Source: Synaphobranchus kaupii (Eukaryota; Chordata; Actinopteri; Anguilliformes; Synaphobranchidae). From it: DNA of 64,000 nt. Shown here in pieces: positions 46,801 to 58,500 of this stretch; position 1 is the first letter of the stretch, and every line of letters begins with the position of its first letter. The notes beneath the pieces were generated by a model, which was not told the DNA's origin, searched no databases, and worked only from the letters and a program-made list of their open reading frames with translations. The DNA lies in contig CM056383.1 in the NCBI GenBank assembly GCA_029718625.1, positions 65,720,849 to 65,784,848 of the forward strand. The letters are read 5' to 3'. The translations under genes were made by a program, and so were the position numbers.

Positions 46801-47072
46801 CGACTGCAACGTAACCTGTTGCTGGGGGAGAAAAGGCCTCTCAGGTAGTGTACTCAGGTAGTGTACTAAGAAGAGGCTCCGGTCGGCAGCAGGAGAGGGC
46901 AAAGAGGAGCTGCAATTTCGCGGATTCAAGGCGAAAGCGAAGATTCAATCTCGAGAAGAGAATGGCCGGCGGACATGCACCATACTTATGTTGGACGTGG
47001 TGTCCTCCGTAGTGGTGGTTAATTTGCTATTCAGTCTCCTGGTAGCTCAGTCTCTCGGCAAGGATGACTCAT

Positions 47073-47225
47073 ACCATACAGTTTGCTAAGAAGTACCTGA
47101 AATAGCCTGCAGAGCTTTGGGAAAAGGTCTTGTGAACAGATGAGACCAATAATCGCTTGTATGATGGCACATTTATTTTGGGTGAACTGTACTGTGCAAT
47201 ATGTTCTTGGATATGTAAAGGTAAT
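47073..47225 (+). pseudogene. Tc1-like transposase relic, right part (split)
   Basis: 'CAGTTTGCTAAGAAGTACCT' and 'CTTGTGAACAGATGAGACCA' correspond to the Tc1 coding stretch QFAKKYL...LW(T)DETK, which contains the first catalytic aspartate (here GTGAACAGATGAG; one base has shifted the frame). It continues the split copy at 44,736-45,096. The coding remainder is not recognised beyond 47,225. Confidence 0.75.
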
Positions 47226-48339
47226 CATGGGTTATATCACCAAGAGTAAGTTAAAAGCGGGCTGTGAAAAATGAAACCTTGGTTCTGGCTGTTTCAGTCC
47301 TGGCACACAGTGCATTGTTATCTTTTCTTTAGCTTGACCTGGGCTCACCTCCTCTTCTTACAGTCTTAATGGTCTTTCCACTCTGCAAATTCTCATTACA
47401 TCCAGAAATAGCATCCCCTATGATGTTCTACCCTGATGATTTATTCTTTCCAAATTGGCAAACTATTGCAGTACATTTCCTTTAAGTTATACAAGCCAAA
47501 TGTTGCACTATTGACAGCTAACCTTGGGTAAAAGGGTGATATTTAATTGTAAATGTACCTATAATTAAATTATACGTCAAATCAAAGGTCACTGGAGTGG
47601 TGTAGACAAACTATATCCAAGGTGAAAACCATACTAGACCAAAAATATTCTTTAGCAATGCATTCTGATAAGTGCTTGCCAGACTGTCATTGCTGAGAAA
47701 GATTTCACCTGCGGTGGTTATGTACTTTCTCAGTGAAATGTATTGGTGTTTCATTGGTGAGTAATACATGATGATATAGGAAACAGCATGTCAGCTGTTG
47801 GCTCCATTGTCCGAAAAAAGCAAATATGTAGGAGAAATTTCTGAATGTGGGATGTCACTACTTTTGAATGCCTTTTATTGTTTTGTCAGATGACACAACC
47901 TGGACAAAACATGTCTCATCCCTTCTATGTACATGTATGCTACTATGTACGGTACATAGAATTGTAAGGGCTTGAAACTCAGTGGGGAAGCAAAAGCGGA
48001 AATCAATAGTTTTATATTCAGATTTTAAAAATGTCATATTTAACATTTAAAAAGATAAAAAAGCTGAATAGCTTTTTTATAATAGGAGAATATGGATGTT
48101 GAGACACTAAAGAAAAAGACTATATAAACAAAATGTGTGGATGAGAGTAACGTGACAGTAATATTTGTTGGTTTGACGATAAGTTTTGTCACATTTTAAG
48201 ATGTAGGCTAATGTACAGTAGCCTGTGCATTAAGCAGAGTTGGACATTTAGCACCAGCCACTCACACTCACACTTTAGCACCAGCCACTCACACTTGGAA
48301 TGATAAGGATAGCATTAAGAATATGTTAAAATGCATCGT
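47226..48339. other. Unassigned sequence with a short duplication
   Basis: AGCACCAGCCACTCACACT occurs at about 48,250 and 48,278. Nothing else is recognised. Confidence 0.45.
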
Positions 48340-48665
48340 GATGGTCACCCCACATTGATAACAATAATGAAAAGACCTTGGGACATGTTTATCAACAGTG
48401 CTGAGCAGAAAAATGCCCTCAGAAAGCCGCATAAGCGAGTTTTCACGCATAAATTCAGATGTATAATATAACACGTGCTGTGAGAATCTGCGTACCTCTG
48501 CACACGAAGGACACCACACGTACGCAATGTTTGGAGTCCGTGTGATATGGCGACACCGTGACAGAAAGGCAGAGGTAGAAAATGCAAAACAATTTTTTAA
48601 GCAGATTTCCGACTTGTGTTCTTTTACGCATTTTTTTACTCATGTGGTTTTATACTTGTGGCCCC
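48340..48665. mobile_element. Possible Harbinger-like miniature element
   Basis: It is bounded by GGGACATGTTTATCAA at 48,379 and GGCCCC near 48,660, with CG-containing words such as CACGTACGCAATG inside. Termini of the (G)GGACATxTATCAA kind are seen in fish Harbinger-like elements. The inverted repeat is not convincing, so confidence is low. Confidence 0.3.
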
Positions 48666-49683
48666 TTAAGTGATATGGAAGGTTAATTAACCTTGTGGGT
48701 GGGATATTTCACTAAAGGACTCATTCTTGGACCACTGACATGCCCCTTTACAGAAGTAAAACATGACCATGGGTCCTGACTGGGAGTGCCCCAGGGAGGT
48801 GCAAAATTAACCATACTTTCACCCAGAGAGGGAGGGTTACACTGGGTATGCTTTCACCATTTCATTTTGCAAAGGCAGCTCCTGACTAAATGGCTCATGG
48901 TAGATTTAGCATTATGCACAGTGGCTCTCAAAACTGTTTAAATTATGATCAATTTAAAACGGAGTCATGCATTATTCTTTCTGGTGAAATGGCTTATATT
49001 ACTTTTTCAATCATTTGCTAGAATCATGGAGCAGTTAGAAGACCATTACGCACACAGTACATTCATAAAACTTATCTTGGAGTTTCCATTAAGGATAACC
49101 ATTTTTAATTGGAAAAAAATCCCATTATTAAACACTTGGCTGCTGTACAGTAAAGTTATTTCAATTCCAATGCACGCACAGTTTTTTGATAAATTTTAGA
49201 ACGATAAAAAAGCCATTGCAGTAATATGGGGAAAGGGGAGAGAACATAAACAGCTACACTGCACACTGCAACTCACCAGAAACTATCATTTTCCAAAAGT
49301 ATAACAACATCAAAAAAACTTAAATACAAAACAGAAATAAATAAATAAATACATTTGTGGAAAATAAGAGGCCCCAGGCTACCCCTCATCCCTGGATTTT
49401 GAAGTTACACTCAGGAGAAGTTTTTCAGGAGATTTCTAAAATACTGCTCCTTGTCAATGAAATGCATTGCTAAAATAATGCTATTTCAGCATTTCTCGAA
49501 ATACAATAATTCCTAATGCAAGAGACAATGTAAAATTGAGAAGTAGTTGCAGTGTTTTGTTTTTTTACGATGCATTTCCCAGGGAATTCTTCTTATTTTT
49601 CTGCTTTAGATTATTGGCGCCATTTTGACCTGGAGGCAGGGTTGGAGGAGGGAGGAGTTTCTTTGCTCCCACGGTGAGTCCCA
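48666..49683. other. Unassigned sequence
   Basis: AAAT microsatellite at about 49,336-49,352. Nothing else is recognised. Confidence 0.4.
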
Positions 49684-49900
49684 ATCTATATGCACTTTGA
49701 AGATTAAACCTGCTAGTCAACTATGTGTTTATGATATCTGTCTCATCATGTTTATTTTTTAAAAGAGAGTAATCCAGAATGAAATAAAATTTTATTCACC
49801 AATGCACATCTATATGCTATTTGAAGATTTAACCTGCTAGTCAACTATGCGTTTATGATACCTGTCTCTTCACGTTTATTTTTTAAAAGAAAGCAAGATT
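49684..49900 (+). repeat. Tandem duplication, period about 124
   Basis: 49,684-49,776 and 49,808-49,900 share ATCTATATGC, TTGAAGATT, 'AACCTGCTAGTCAACTATG', GTTTATGATA and GTTTATTTTTTAAAAGA. About 30 unrelated bases separate the two. Confidence 0.9.
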
Positions 49901-50308
49901 GAATTCAAATGATATGGTACATGGTTACCTTGGAGAGTACACAAGGGCGTAATAGAATGCATTTATGCCACTTGGCAGATAATGTGCATAGTTTGCTAGA
50001 AGAGTAGAAGACATAAAACATAAAAGAGACATGACGTAAAAATTGTTTACATTTTGTCCTGCGTTTGTGTTATTCAATAATTGTGTCCATACAGAGAGCA
50101 CAACCATTTTGTTTTTGAAGTAGTCGGGCGTATCAGACTTGTATTTCCAATTCGTAATTATATTACACCGTTGAAACCTAATCTGTGAAAGGAGAACCAA
50201 ATCCAAATTATTTCAAGCTCATAAATATGCCCATTGGCTCCTGTCAAATGGCTTTTCTTCATCCAAGGATAGCTGACGGCAAGGAGATAATCTCAGTTTA
50301 GAGACTAT
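49901..50308. other. Unassigned sequence
   Basis: Nothing recognised. Confidence 0.4.
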
Positions 50309-50385
50309 GGGTCGGATTCAGAGATGACCAACTTACCACATGCGTTTAAGTGCCTCTCCTGCATGGCTTTTATGTGGGGCGATCT
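50309..50385 (+). mobile_element. Truncated copy of the 42,075 miniature element
   Basis: GGGTCGGATTCAGAGATGAC, CAACTTA, then CGTTTAAGTGCCTCTCCTGC match the left arm of the inner element at 42,075. The rest is missing. Confidence 0.8.
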
Positions 50386-51126
50386 ACACCATGTTCTAAC
50401 TTATGCTGCACAGTTGGTGGTTATCTCAAAATGTTGGTGGCACAGGGTATGATATTGTAATGACCTGTTTCTTGTACTCGCCTGCTGGGTTTCTTCTAAA
50501 AAACATGTGGGGGGTATGCATTTTCAACATGTCAGTGACAGTGCCTTTTAATAACTGCATTTTCCTTTTGTAAACTCCTGCCTTTGTGCATCGTATTTGC
50601 TCTTGGGTGGTGGAGAAGGCAGTGAACATTTTAATATGTCACATCATAGCCTTCATGTAATTATCATAACTGGGATCTACCCATCACACACACAAAAAAA
50701 GAAAATTGTTGGACAGTGCTTGAACACAACATTATTAATGTAATTAATGTAATTATGTAACATTGACACCGAGCATTTTAAATGGGTACTGCAGTCCAAA
50801 TTCATAATATCCTCCCCAGACTCGATGCTCACGCGGGTTGCCAAGTTGAGGACACTGAACAAACACGAGCACAAGACGAGCCGAGCGCAACATTATATTT
50901 TGAGATGAGCTTATTCTATTTTGACAATAACAAGCGACGACGAGTCCTACACTGTAAGTTGATCAGCTAATGTATACGTTTGCAATTTATTTATTGCTTG
51001 CAAATTATAAACCAGCTCGTGGATTTTTTATAACTCTGTTAATGTTAGCTAGATGCATGGCTGGCTATGTTTACGGTCACACAGATGTAAGCTAATGTTA
51101 GTGGTATGTTTAGTTAGTAACTATAT

Positions 51127-51159
<33 letters not shown>

Positions 51160-51605
51160 CTATATATTTGTTTTTTTATTATTTTTTTATTTTTATTTTT
51201 ATCTTTAGCTAGCTAGCTAAATGAAAATGATGTTGAACTTAGCTTAGGCATTCGTAAATCGGCTGTCGGAGTGCTGGAATACATCTGGTTCTTCGTAATG
51301 GGCAGTGGGCGGAGTCAACTCGGAGAATAGTGAAAACAAATACAGACGTTCTGACCCGGAATGTAAATTTCAAAGGAGAACATACTGGCTTCTCCGACAA
51401 CAATGCTACAGCCAGTATTTCGACTTAGCATGTTTCCTTAATCTCTGATGACATATCATGGTCATTTTATGATTTAGTACAGTAAATGTGTTACATATAG
51501 CTCCTTTAAGTAAACAAATAAATAGTTGGATTTACTTCAAATAAAAGTATGACTTATTATTATTACTTAATTATATTACTTATTAATAAAAAAATAATTA
51601 TATTA
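50386..51605. other. Unassigned sequence with an AT microsatellite
   Basis: AT repeats at 51,127-51,170. AGCTAGCTAGCTA at about 51,208. No gene recognised. Confidence 0.45.
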
Positions 51606-51915
51606 CAAACCCCAATTCCAAAAAAGGGACAGTATTTAAAATGCACATAAAAGCAGGAAGCAGTGATTTGTAAATTATCTTTTACATATATTTAATTGAA
51701 AACAGTACAAAGAAAAGATATTTAATGTTTTACCTTATCAACTTTATAGATTTTTGTAAATATACGCTAATTCCAAATTTGATGCCTGCAACACGTTCCA
51801 AAGACAGGGTCAAAAAAAAGACTGGGAAGCTGAAAAAAAACACCTGTTTGGAACATTCCACAGGTAAACAGGTGATGCTATCATGACTGGGTATAAAAGG
51901 ATATCAAAAGACTCT
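51606..51915 (+). mobile_element. Tc1-like end fragment (CAAACCCCAATTCC family)
   Basis: It follows TA and contains CAAACCCCAATTCCAAAAAA, 'GATGCCTGCAACACGTTCCA', 'CACCTGTTTGGAACATTCCA' and GGGTATAAAAGGA. This is the 5' untranslated region of the same family as 25,852-27,008. Similarity ends before any transposase codon. Confidence 0.85.
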
Positions 51916-52259
51916 TGATATCTTATTTTCAGGTGCTCTTACAAGCGATACTATAACCACTCTGCATTTGAATGGATCTCTATTGGAATTGGGGGGTTGG
52001 ACTAGATTAACACATAAATTACATGGGGATATTATGGAACCCATGGTTGGCTAAATGGCTGTAAGTTATCAAGGGTCTGCGGTATCAAACAAGCCTCAAA
52101 CCATCACTCTGCTGCCAGCTATGCAGTAGATATGGATGGATCACTTGAAACAAGAACACATTCACTTCCAGATAATTGTTGCTATTAATTGAGTCGCGAC
52201 TCTTATCAGCCCATGATGAGACATTATTGGAAACATGATACGATAATACTGTATTGTCT
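51916..52259. other. Unassigned sequence
   Basis: Nothing recognised. Confidence 0.4.
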
Positions 52260-52396
52260 GATTACGCATGGGTCATAGTTTGCGTAAATGTGCGCATGTT
52301 TTGACGTCAAGTTTGTTTTTTATTAATCCGATGTCCGTGGGGAAAGTGGCATACAAATATTTTTGTGCGTACGCACCGCTTATAAACGAGGCCCCA
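52260..52396. mobile_element. Harbinger-like end fragment
   Basis: GTGCGTACGCACCGCTTATA and AACGAGGCCCC end the segment, preceded by GCGTAAATGTGCGCATG. GAGGCCCC ends with a palindromic CGTACG nearby are characteristic of the Harbinger-type miniature elements in this window. No partner end found. Confidence 0.4.
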
Positions 52397-53289
52397 GATC
52401 TGACGTTTGGTCTACAGATTGGAAAAGCGCATTTTGTTTAAAATCTCTCACCATAAAAGTTCCGGTGGCTCTGGTCGCTCCTGCGGCACAACCTTTATTC
52501 CCCAAATAATGAATGTCTGTTCCACTTCCCTTCAAGGGAACACCTAATAGGGGCTAATGTCTGAGGAGTTAATTGTAGTAAAGCTAAATCACTTTAAAAA
52601 TAGTCTATAACAATAGTGTCTGTGTGTATTCTGGATAATTATAGTCAATTATAGTACTTGGGTGGTGATTATAAACTGGGAAAAAAGCCTTACCATAGCA
52701 TACTGTCCCAGACCTTATCGGGGAGAGGTCAGTAGGAGATGGCCACTGCAGGCTATAAGGAAGTGTTGGTGGCTCAGTCAGCAAGCAAGTGCAGGTTAGT
52801 GAATTTATGTATGTGCAGCTTATTCCTTGAGGGGTGGAAAAACAGTGAGTGGGCTCACGTCTGTACAAGGCCCTGGCATAAGAAACTCCATGGGCCTACA
52901 TGTACTGCAGCTGCCATCAACCCCATTGGGTGCATACAGGTCAACCAGAGGGTTCTGCTGTCTATAGAAGTTAATACATACCAGTGAATGTACATTTAAA
53001 CATAAGAGACAAAGAGTGTAAAAATAGTTTGTCTTACTGGTTTGTAGCAGGGAGCCAGCAACAACCTTGTTACAAAAAGAATGAGCCTTCCCTTTATAAC
53101 AGTTAATATCATGAAAGCCCAGCGTGACAATGGCATATGACAGACAAGCACTATATAGAAACAGAGACAGTAAACTTGACCTTGGAAAGGCAGGAAATAT
53201 AGCCAGCTACTAGGACAGAACAGAATCAAGGTAGTGTGGTGGCAGACAAGCTACTGTAGCAAGAAGGTAAAATGGGAAAATTTAGTGTA
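52397..53289. other. Unassigned sequence
   Basis: No element recognised. Frames of 77-87 codons have no motif. Confidence 0.4.
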
Positions 53290-53611
53290 CAGTTGAAATC
53301 AGAAGTTTACATACACTTAGGTTGAAGTCATTAAAATTCATTTTTAACCACTCCACAGATTTCATGTTCGCAAACTATAGTGTTGGCAACTTAGTGTATG
53401 TAAACTTCTGACCCACTGGAATTGTGATATAGTGAATTAAAAGTGAAATAATCTGTCTGTAAACAATTGTTGGAACAATTACTTGTGTCATGCACAAAGT
53501 AGATGTCCTAACTGACTTGCCAACACTATAGTTTGCTAACATGAAATATGTGGTTAAAAATGAGTTTTAATGACTTCACCCTAAGTGTATGTAAACTTCC
53601 AACTTCAACTG
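53290..53611. mobile_element. Sleeping Beauty type Tc1 deletion derivative
   Basis: The ends CAGTTGAAATCAGAAG and CTTCCAACTTCAACTG are flanked by TA. The right half keeps the complete 230-base inverted repeat of this group with both short direct repeats: AGTGTATGTAAACTTCTGAC (inner, about 53,393) and 'AAGTGTATGTAAACTTCC' (outer, about 53,583). The left half keeps only its outer repeat ('AAGTTTACATACACTTAG') and about 100 bases before the junction. Transposase and the left inner repeat are deleted. Sleeping Beauty class transposases bind these direct repeats. Confidence 0.92.
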
Positions 53612-53640
53612 TATATATACACACACACACACACACACAA
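53612..53640 (+). repeat. TA/CA microsatellite
   Basis: TATATATA then CA repeats, directly after the Sleeping Beauty type element. Confidence 0.95.
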
Positions 53641-54256
53641 CCAACTGTGCAGGCCAATGGAGTAAAGTGAAGTCACTGTCCTGTTAATGGAACCTGGTTG
53701 AGATATTGAGTGCTTTGTGACATGACACATTATCCTGCTGGAAGCTTTCTGAAGTAACAAACAATTGGCTATTTACATTTTGTTGGTTATGTGCAGAACC
53801 TAAATAGTTCCTAATTTGCATATCACTTAGATAACTAAAAAGTGAGATGTTCTCTATCTTTATTGCTATATTTAGATGAAAAATGCATGCCAGATGCAGT
53901 ATTATTTTTTATGTAGACAATAAAACATATGGGTTTGATATCCTCTCACTGTTCAAAAAGAGGAATTGTTTCAACATCACTTCCTGACCACTATTTATTT
54001 ATTTATTTTTTAAAACCTACTTGTCGTCGAAGGTGGTATGTTGTGTCTGTCATTTTACAGATGGGAAGCAGAGACATGAAATAAAAAAGTGGTGATTTTG
54101 AGAATATATCACCTGGCTGACAGTCACATTCACAGGGAAGTCATTACTGAAGAAGAACTAACAGTTGCTTTTTAATGTGCAGTCATTTACAGAGGAATAA
54201 AATCTCAGTGTCCCTACACTGTTTTGAGTCTGCCTGAGAAAATTATTAAGCATGGG
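53641..54256. other. Unassigned sequence
   Basis: TTTA repeats at about 53,993-54,008. Nothing else. Confidence 0.4.
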
Positions 54257-54270
54257 CACGCACACACGCA

Positions 54271-54302
<32 letters not shown>

Positions 54303-54304
54303 TA
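54257..54304 (+). repeat. CACG/CA microsatellite
   Basis: CACG tetramers followed by CA dinucleotides. Confidence 0.95.
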
Positions 54305-55199
54305 CCGCTCAATTCCATATTTAAAACCTTTCTGTCTGCTTCTTGAGGAAATCGCTCTCTCGTTTTTCCAATATTAACGTTACAAGAATATTTCGGAAAG
54401 AGCCAATGCGGCCATTGTTTACACTGTAAAGTTCTGACATTAAATCAATAGTTTAGTTAAAGTTTGGAACATTAACACTGTCCATTAGATATCTATTAAG
54501 ACCTACAGTATGCATGCACCAAGTGGATATTCTTATATTGACAAACTTGTGCCATTGGTCTTTATCATCATCACCATATTTATGAATGTGACTAAGGTTA
54601 CTCGCATTCCTTTTATTCGTAATGGCTGCACCTCAATAATAGCGTACAAGAAAGGAAATACTAGCCACGGTATGTATTAGTCATTTTAAAGCTATTCAAT
54701 GTGCCTTTTTTGAAGTGTAATACAACATCTCTGAGCGGTGCCTGTGAAATGTTTGATACATTTGATTAAGTATTAATTTGCCTATTCTCACAGGCAACAC
54801 AAGGGGCCTATCTATGAACAGTGTAGGACTAATACATAAGGACATAAAACACCTGTTTGTTAAAAGTGATCTCTTGACATTTGTCTCATTTTCATATATA
54901 CACTACAGTATTTCGCTTTTTTTTTCTCTGTTTTTGAAACTTGAGTCACAGTCATGTCTTCCTTGTTTGCTTTGATCATTTTCGCGCATTGTCTTCTGTC
55001 GAGACAGCCTTCGAACGTCAGCAGATTTACCTTTTTTGTGGGCTTAATTGCAGATGCTTTATTCTTTACAACTAGTAAAGGACGTAAATGTTTACAGTCT
55101 AAAAAATAATTACGTGAATGTCTGAAGAATATACGGTATACTTTAACATGTAGTAGCTAGGTGGTATAGGTAGGGCTACTGAAGATTGACCTGTACACA
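54305..55199. other. Unassigned sequence
   Basis: Nothing recognised. Confidence 0.4.
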
Positions 55200-55594
55200 T
55201 AGTTCCTACAGAAATAGTGGGCGTGAGTTCAGCTAGAATGAATGTGTCCGCCCTACTGTTGATCCTGTTTTTTGGTTTCTGTTGTTGGGTGGCCTAATCT
55301 TTCTTCATCTTGTTTTGGGACCAGGGTTACTATTGTCCAGGAAAGATTAAGTAAGATGTGCAGTCATCATCAGTTCAACGTCAAAGCCATTTCCTCTTTA
55401 TTCATAATGTTTCATATTGCAAATGTTCTAAAGAGTGACACTATCAGAATAGGCCACGCGGAACCGCTTTCTTTCTCTGATTGCACTGATATGCAAGTTA
55501 TGGCGTTCCATTTGAGGAACGTGTATGGGCTTGGTCAGAATGGTACTGTCGGTACATTTAAAAAAATAAAATAATTTGGCGCCCAACGCGGGGG
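55200..55594 (+). mobile_element. Possible LTR end with tRNA-Lys primer-binding site
   Basis: TGGCGCCCAACGCGGGGGC at 55,577-55,595 is one substitution and one extra G from the complement of the 3' end of tRNA-Lys(1,2), the primer site used by several LTR retroelements. AATAAA lies just upstream (55,565-55,570). The preceding sequence would be the LTR, but its start, a second LTR and gag/pol motifs are not visible, so this may be a solo remnant or chance. Confidence 0.35.
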
Positions 55595-58500
55595 CTGTGT
55601 GTGTCAAATTCTACGGACCGCCGTCAAACTTGCATGGAGCAAAATCCAAGGAAGACCACCCCATACGTAGCTGAATGTAGACCGGGGGCTTCCCATGCCC
55701 AGTGGGTTTTGCCAGATTAACTCATCCAATGAAATCACCAATTGCGCGTCGCCACCCCCCCCCCCGCGGGGCTTCCGGCTACAGTCGGCATTGGCACAGC
55801 ACGGTGCCGGTGCTTCGACTGAATGAGCACAGCATTGGTACATTTGTAACATGAAATTGGACATCTTATAAAATGAATGGGGCTTCTGTGTTTTTCAGCA
55901 ACCTAACATGACTGCTATGCCAAGAAAAAAGTTCATATTTATCTTTATTCAGTTAACAAATTTTAACAAAGATTACATAAAGAGGGAAAAAAAATAGGAT
56001 AATAATCTATTTGGGGGGAAAATAGTGTACTGTCTTGTTCAATAAACTGAAGGCGCTGGGTATGCACAAAACAAACCCACATAAAGTGCTCAAATACAGA
56101 AAGATTACATACCACTATGATATGTATCAGCTACAATTCCTCACTCTGGAAAAATTTAACATTGAAATGGCATGGACATTTTCTTTATAATGAGGAAAGT
56201 ATTCTTTATAATGCCAAAATGATGCTATTACCTATACAGGCATCAGATAAGCTTTTTTGTCTTCACTTAAGAGCTAATCCTCTGAAGCTAAAAATGTTTT
56301 GTAAATAAACATGTCATACTTCAACTCTAGAGGTGCATGTAACACCATTAAGCTGCCGTCACGCTGATGGATGAACTTGGTCTTACCTGTGGTATTAACT
56401 TAATGCACACTGCAGAACTTTACAAGGCTACGGCAGTTAAGACCACGGCAGAAATGTAACGTCAGTGAGACCGTTTAAATCACTAAAGTACCGTGTTCCC
56501 CACGTTCTTGCTAACCACAAACGGATAAAAGTACATCAACATTCCGTTTCTGATCCCTCCCTGAAACACACATTGTACATAGCCTGAGAAAAAGTTCTGC
56601 ATGTAACAAGAAGCTGAATCTTTGCAAGTTCAGTCAAGTCTGTATGACTGTAGGGGGCAATGACAACATTCGGGATACTTCACCAGGGTTCTCAAACAGT
56701 GACGCACAAGAGCGCATAAATCGTCCCGTCCCGTATAAACACTGGTCAAGAGGCTGAGGTACCCAGCAGGCGCTGTTAAAAAATGGTCATGAACAGAAAT
56801 GCTTGACCACATTTGACCCATTGTCTAATTATAGTGTGCTGGGTGGAATCCAACAATCCAAGTATATGGCCAGAAGAGTGTTATGACACCATGATCTGGA
56901 CCAAAAGCTGCGAGTAAGAGCTTATTTAATTTTCTGTCTGTTTATATCAGAGATCCTGAGACTAAAATGGTGCATTAGGAGTTCAGAGTTAACATGGGTT
57001 TGGTCAATTGACAGTATGATACCTTATATATCTTGCTTAACTGCAGTCCATTATAGAATCCAAAATGCAAATACTTCCCTTTCGATTATGTGCTGTGCTG
57101 AGAATTAAAATCAATTAATATCATTGCCATAGCAACACATTTTTTCTAAAACATAGAACATGAAAAAAAAAAAAACTTGAAACCTGACTGTCCAAACACA
57201 GCAGTCCTATAAATATAGAATGGAATAGAATAACTTTAGGAAATATATGTGTACTACAGTATATGCTTAATACAAAACCAAAGTGTTCTTAGATTAAAAT
57301 TAACCTTAATTAAATAATGAAACAATATATAATAACACATTTGTGTGCTCAGCCATTCTCTGTGTGCACTTTACTGATGACAAAGGACTTTTTACTGATG
57401 ACAAATTTAAGGAATTTCAATCTTAAATCCACACATGCACATTTTATTGTGAATATTAATAGAAAACACAAGTATTTGTGATTTTCAAAATAATTATCAA
57501 TAGCCAAAGAAGAAAATAAATCAATAGATAAATACATTAATAAATTTACATTAACTCTATCTTTATTATACATTCATGAGCATTACAAAAGCAAATTGAA
57601 AAAGGAAAAATTGCTGCGCTCAGTACATAAGTTATCACAGGTGCATCCAGGGAATGTCAATGTAGAGAAAAATGTGTCAGGAGCACTCCATGGATAGAAT
57701 CGGACACTATAGCGTCTAGCAAAAATATATTTATTAGGACAATTACATAATGCATGTGAAAAAGAAGGAATCGGCTAGTCTAGAGTAAACGTTTCAGCTA
57801 CATGCTTTCTTCAGTGCTTAGAAACTTGTGACACAGTTCACATCAAATAGATTTCTACTAATGCGATAATGATGTTCAGATGAAGTAGTTGGAGGGAGCA
57901 CATTTTTCGAGTTAATCTTAATTTACACAATAAACCAATAGTTACATTTGCATAAATATTAGTAAGTAACAGTTATCAGTAGAATCTTGTTAATGAGACA
58001 ACGATGAAGTAGTACAGGTGAAGTAATTTGCAAACATTTTTTAAAAAAGAAAACTAATCTTAATTGGCATGATGGACCAATTTGAGTTAACATTGCATGA
58101 ATATCATTAGATGAGAACACCTGAAATGTGGACAAATAATTAATGAGAATGTATCATTAATGACATGCAGGTGAGATGGTTAAACACATTAGTTTTAGTC
58201 AGAGTTAATCTGCACGATAGGCCAAGTGAAATTCACAGATTGCATGGATATCAAAGTTACATAGAAGATCAGCAATATCTATTGAAGAATTTCATAAATT
58301 ACAAAAGCATTGCATTACAATTACATAGAGCATTATGAATGCTTTATAATATTTTACTTATCATCTCATGAAGCTGTTATGTTGTGGACTACAGAGCATA
58401 TTCACGAATGCACTTTGAGCTCTTCAAAATACATTCAATACAACCATACAAAACAATGTGTGTATGCATTATGTCACGACCTGTGATGGATCTGACCTGA

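Larger units (their letters stand above)
45094..47072. mobile_element. Terminal-inverted-repeat element, ~2.0 kb, inserted in a Tc1 copy
   Basis: Left 45,138-45,245 and right 46,968-47,072 are inverted repeats of about 100 bases: GTCATCC at the tip, CTGAATAGCAAATTAACC and ACCACTACGG inside. The left flank continues about 35 bases further than the pairing (CTTGGGTCTATGAATAAGG), so the true left end is uncertain. The interior has GGCTCCTTCCGGC and TCAGGTAGTGTA repeats (46,308, 46,840, 46,855). No transposase was recognised and the superfamily is unknown to me. It also holds two Harbinger-type pieces listed next. Confidence 0.75.

Noticed and set aside
48250..48297. CRISPR-like repeat-spacer array
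   Set aside because: Just two copies of a 19-base phrase in eukaryotic DNA; no array.
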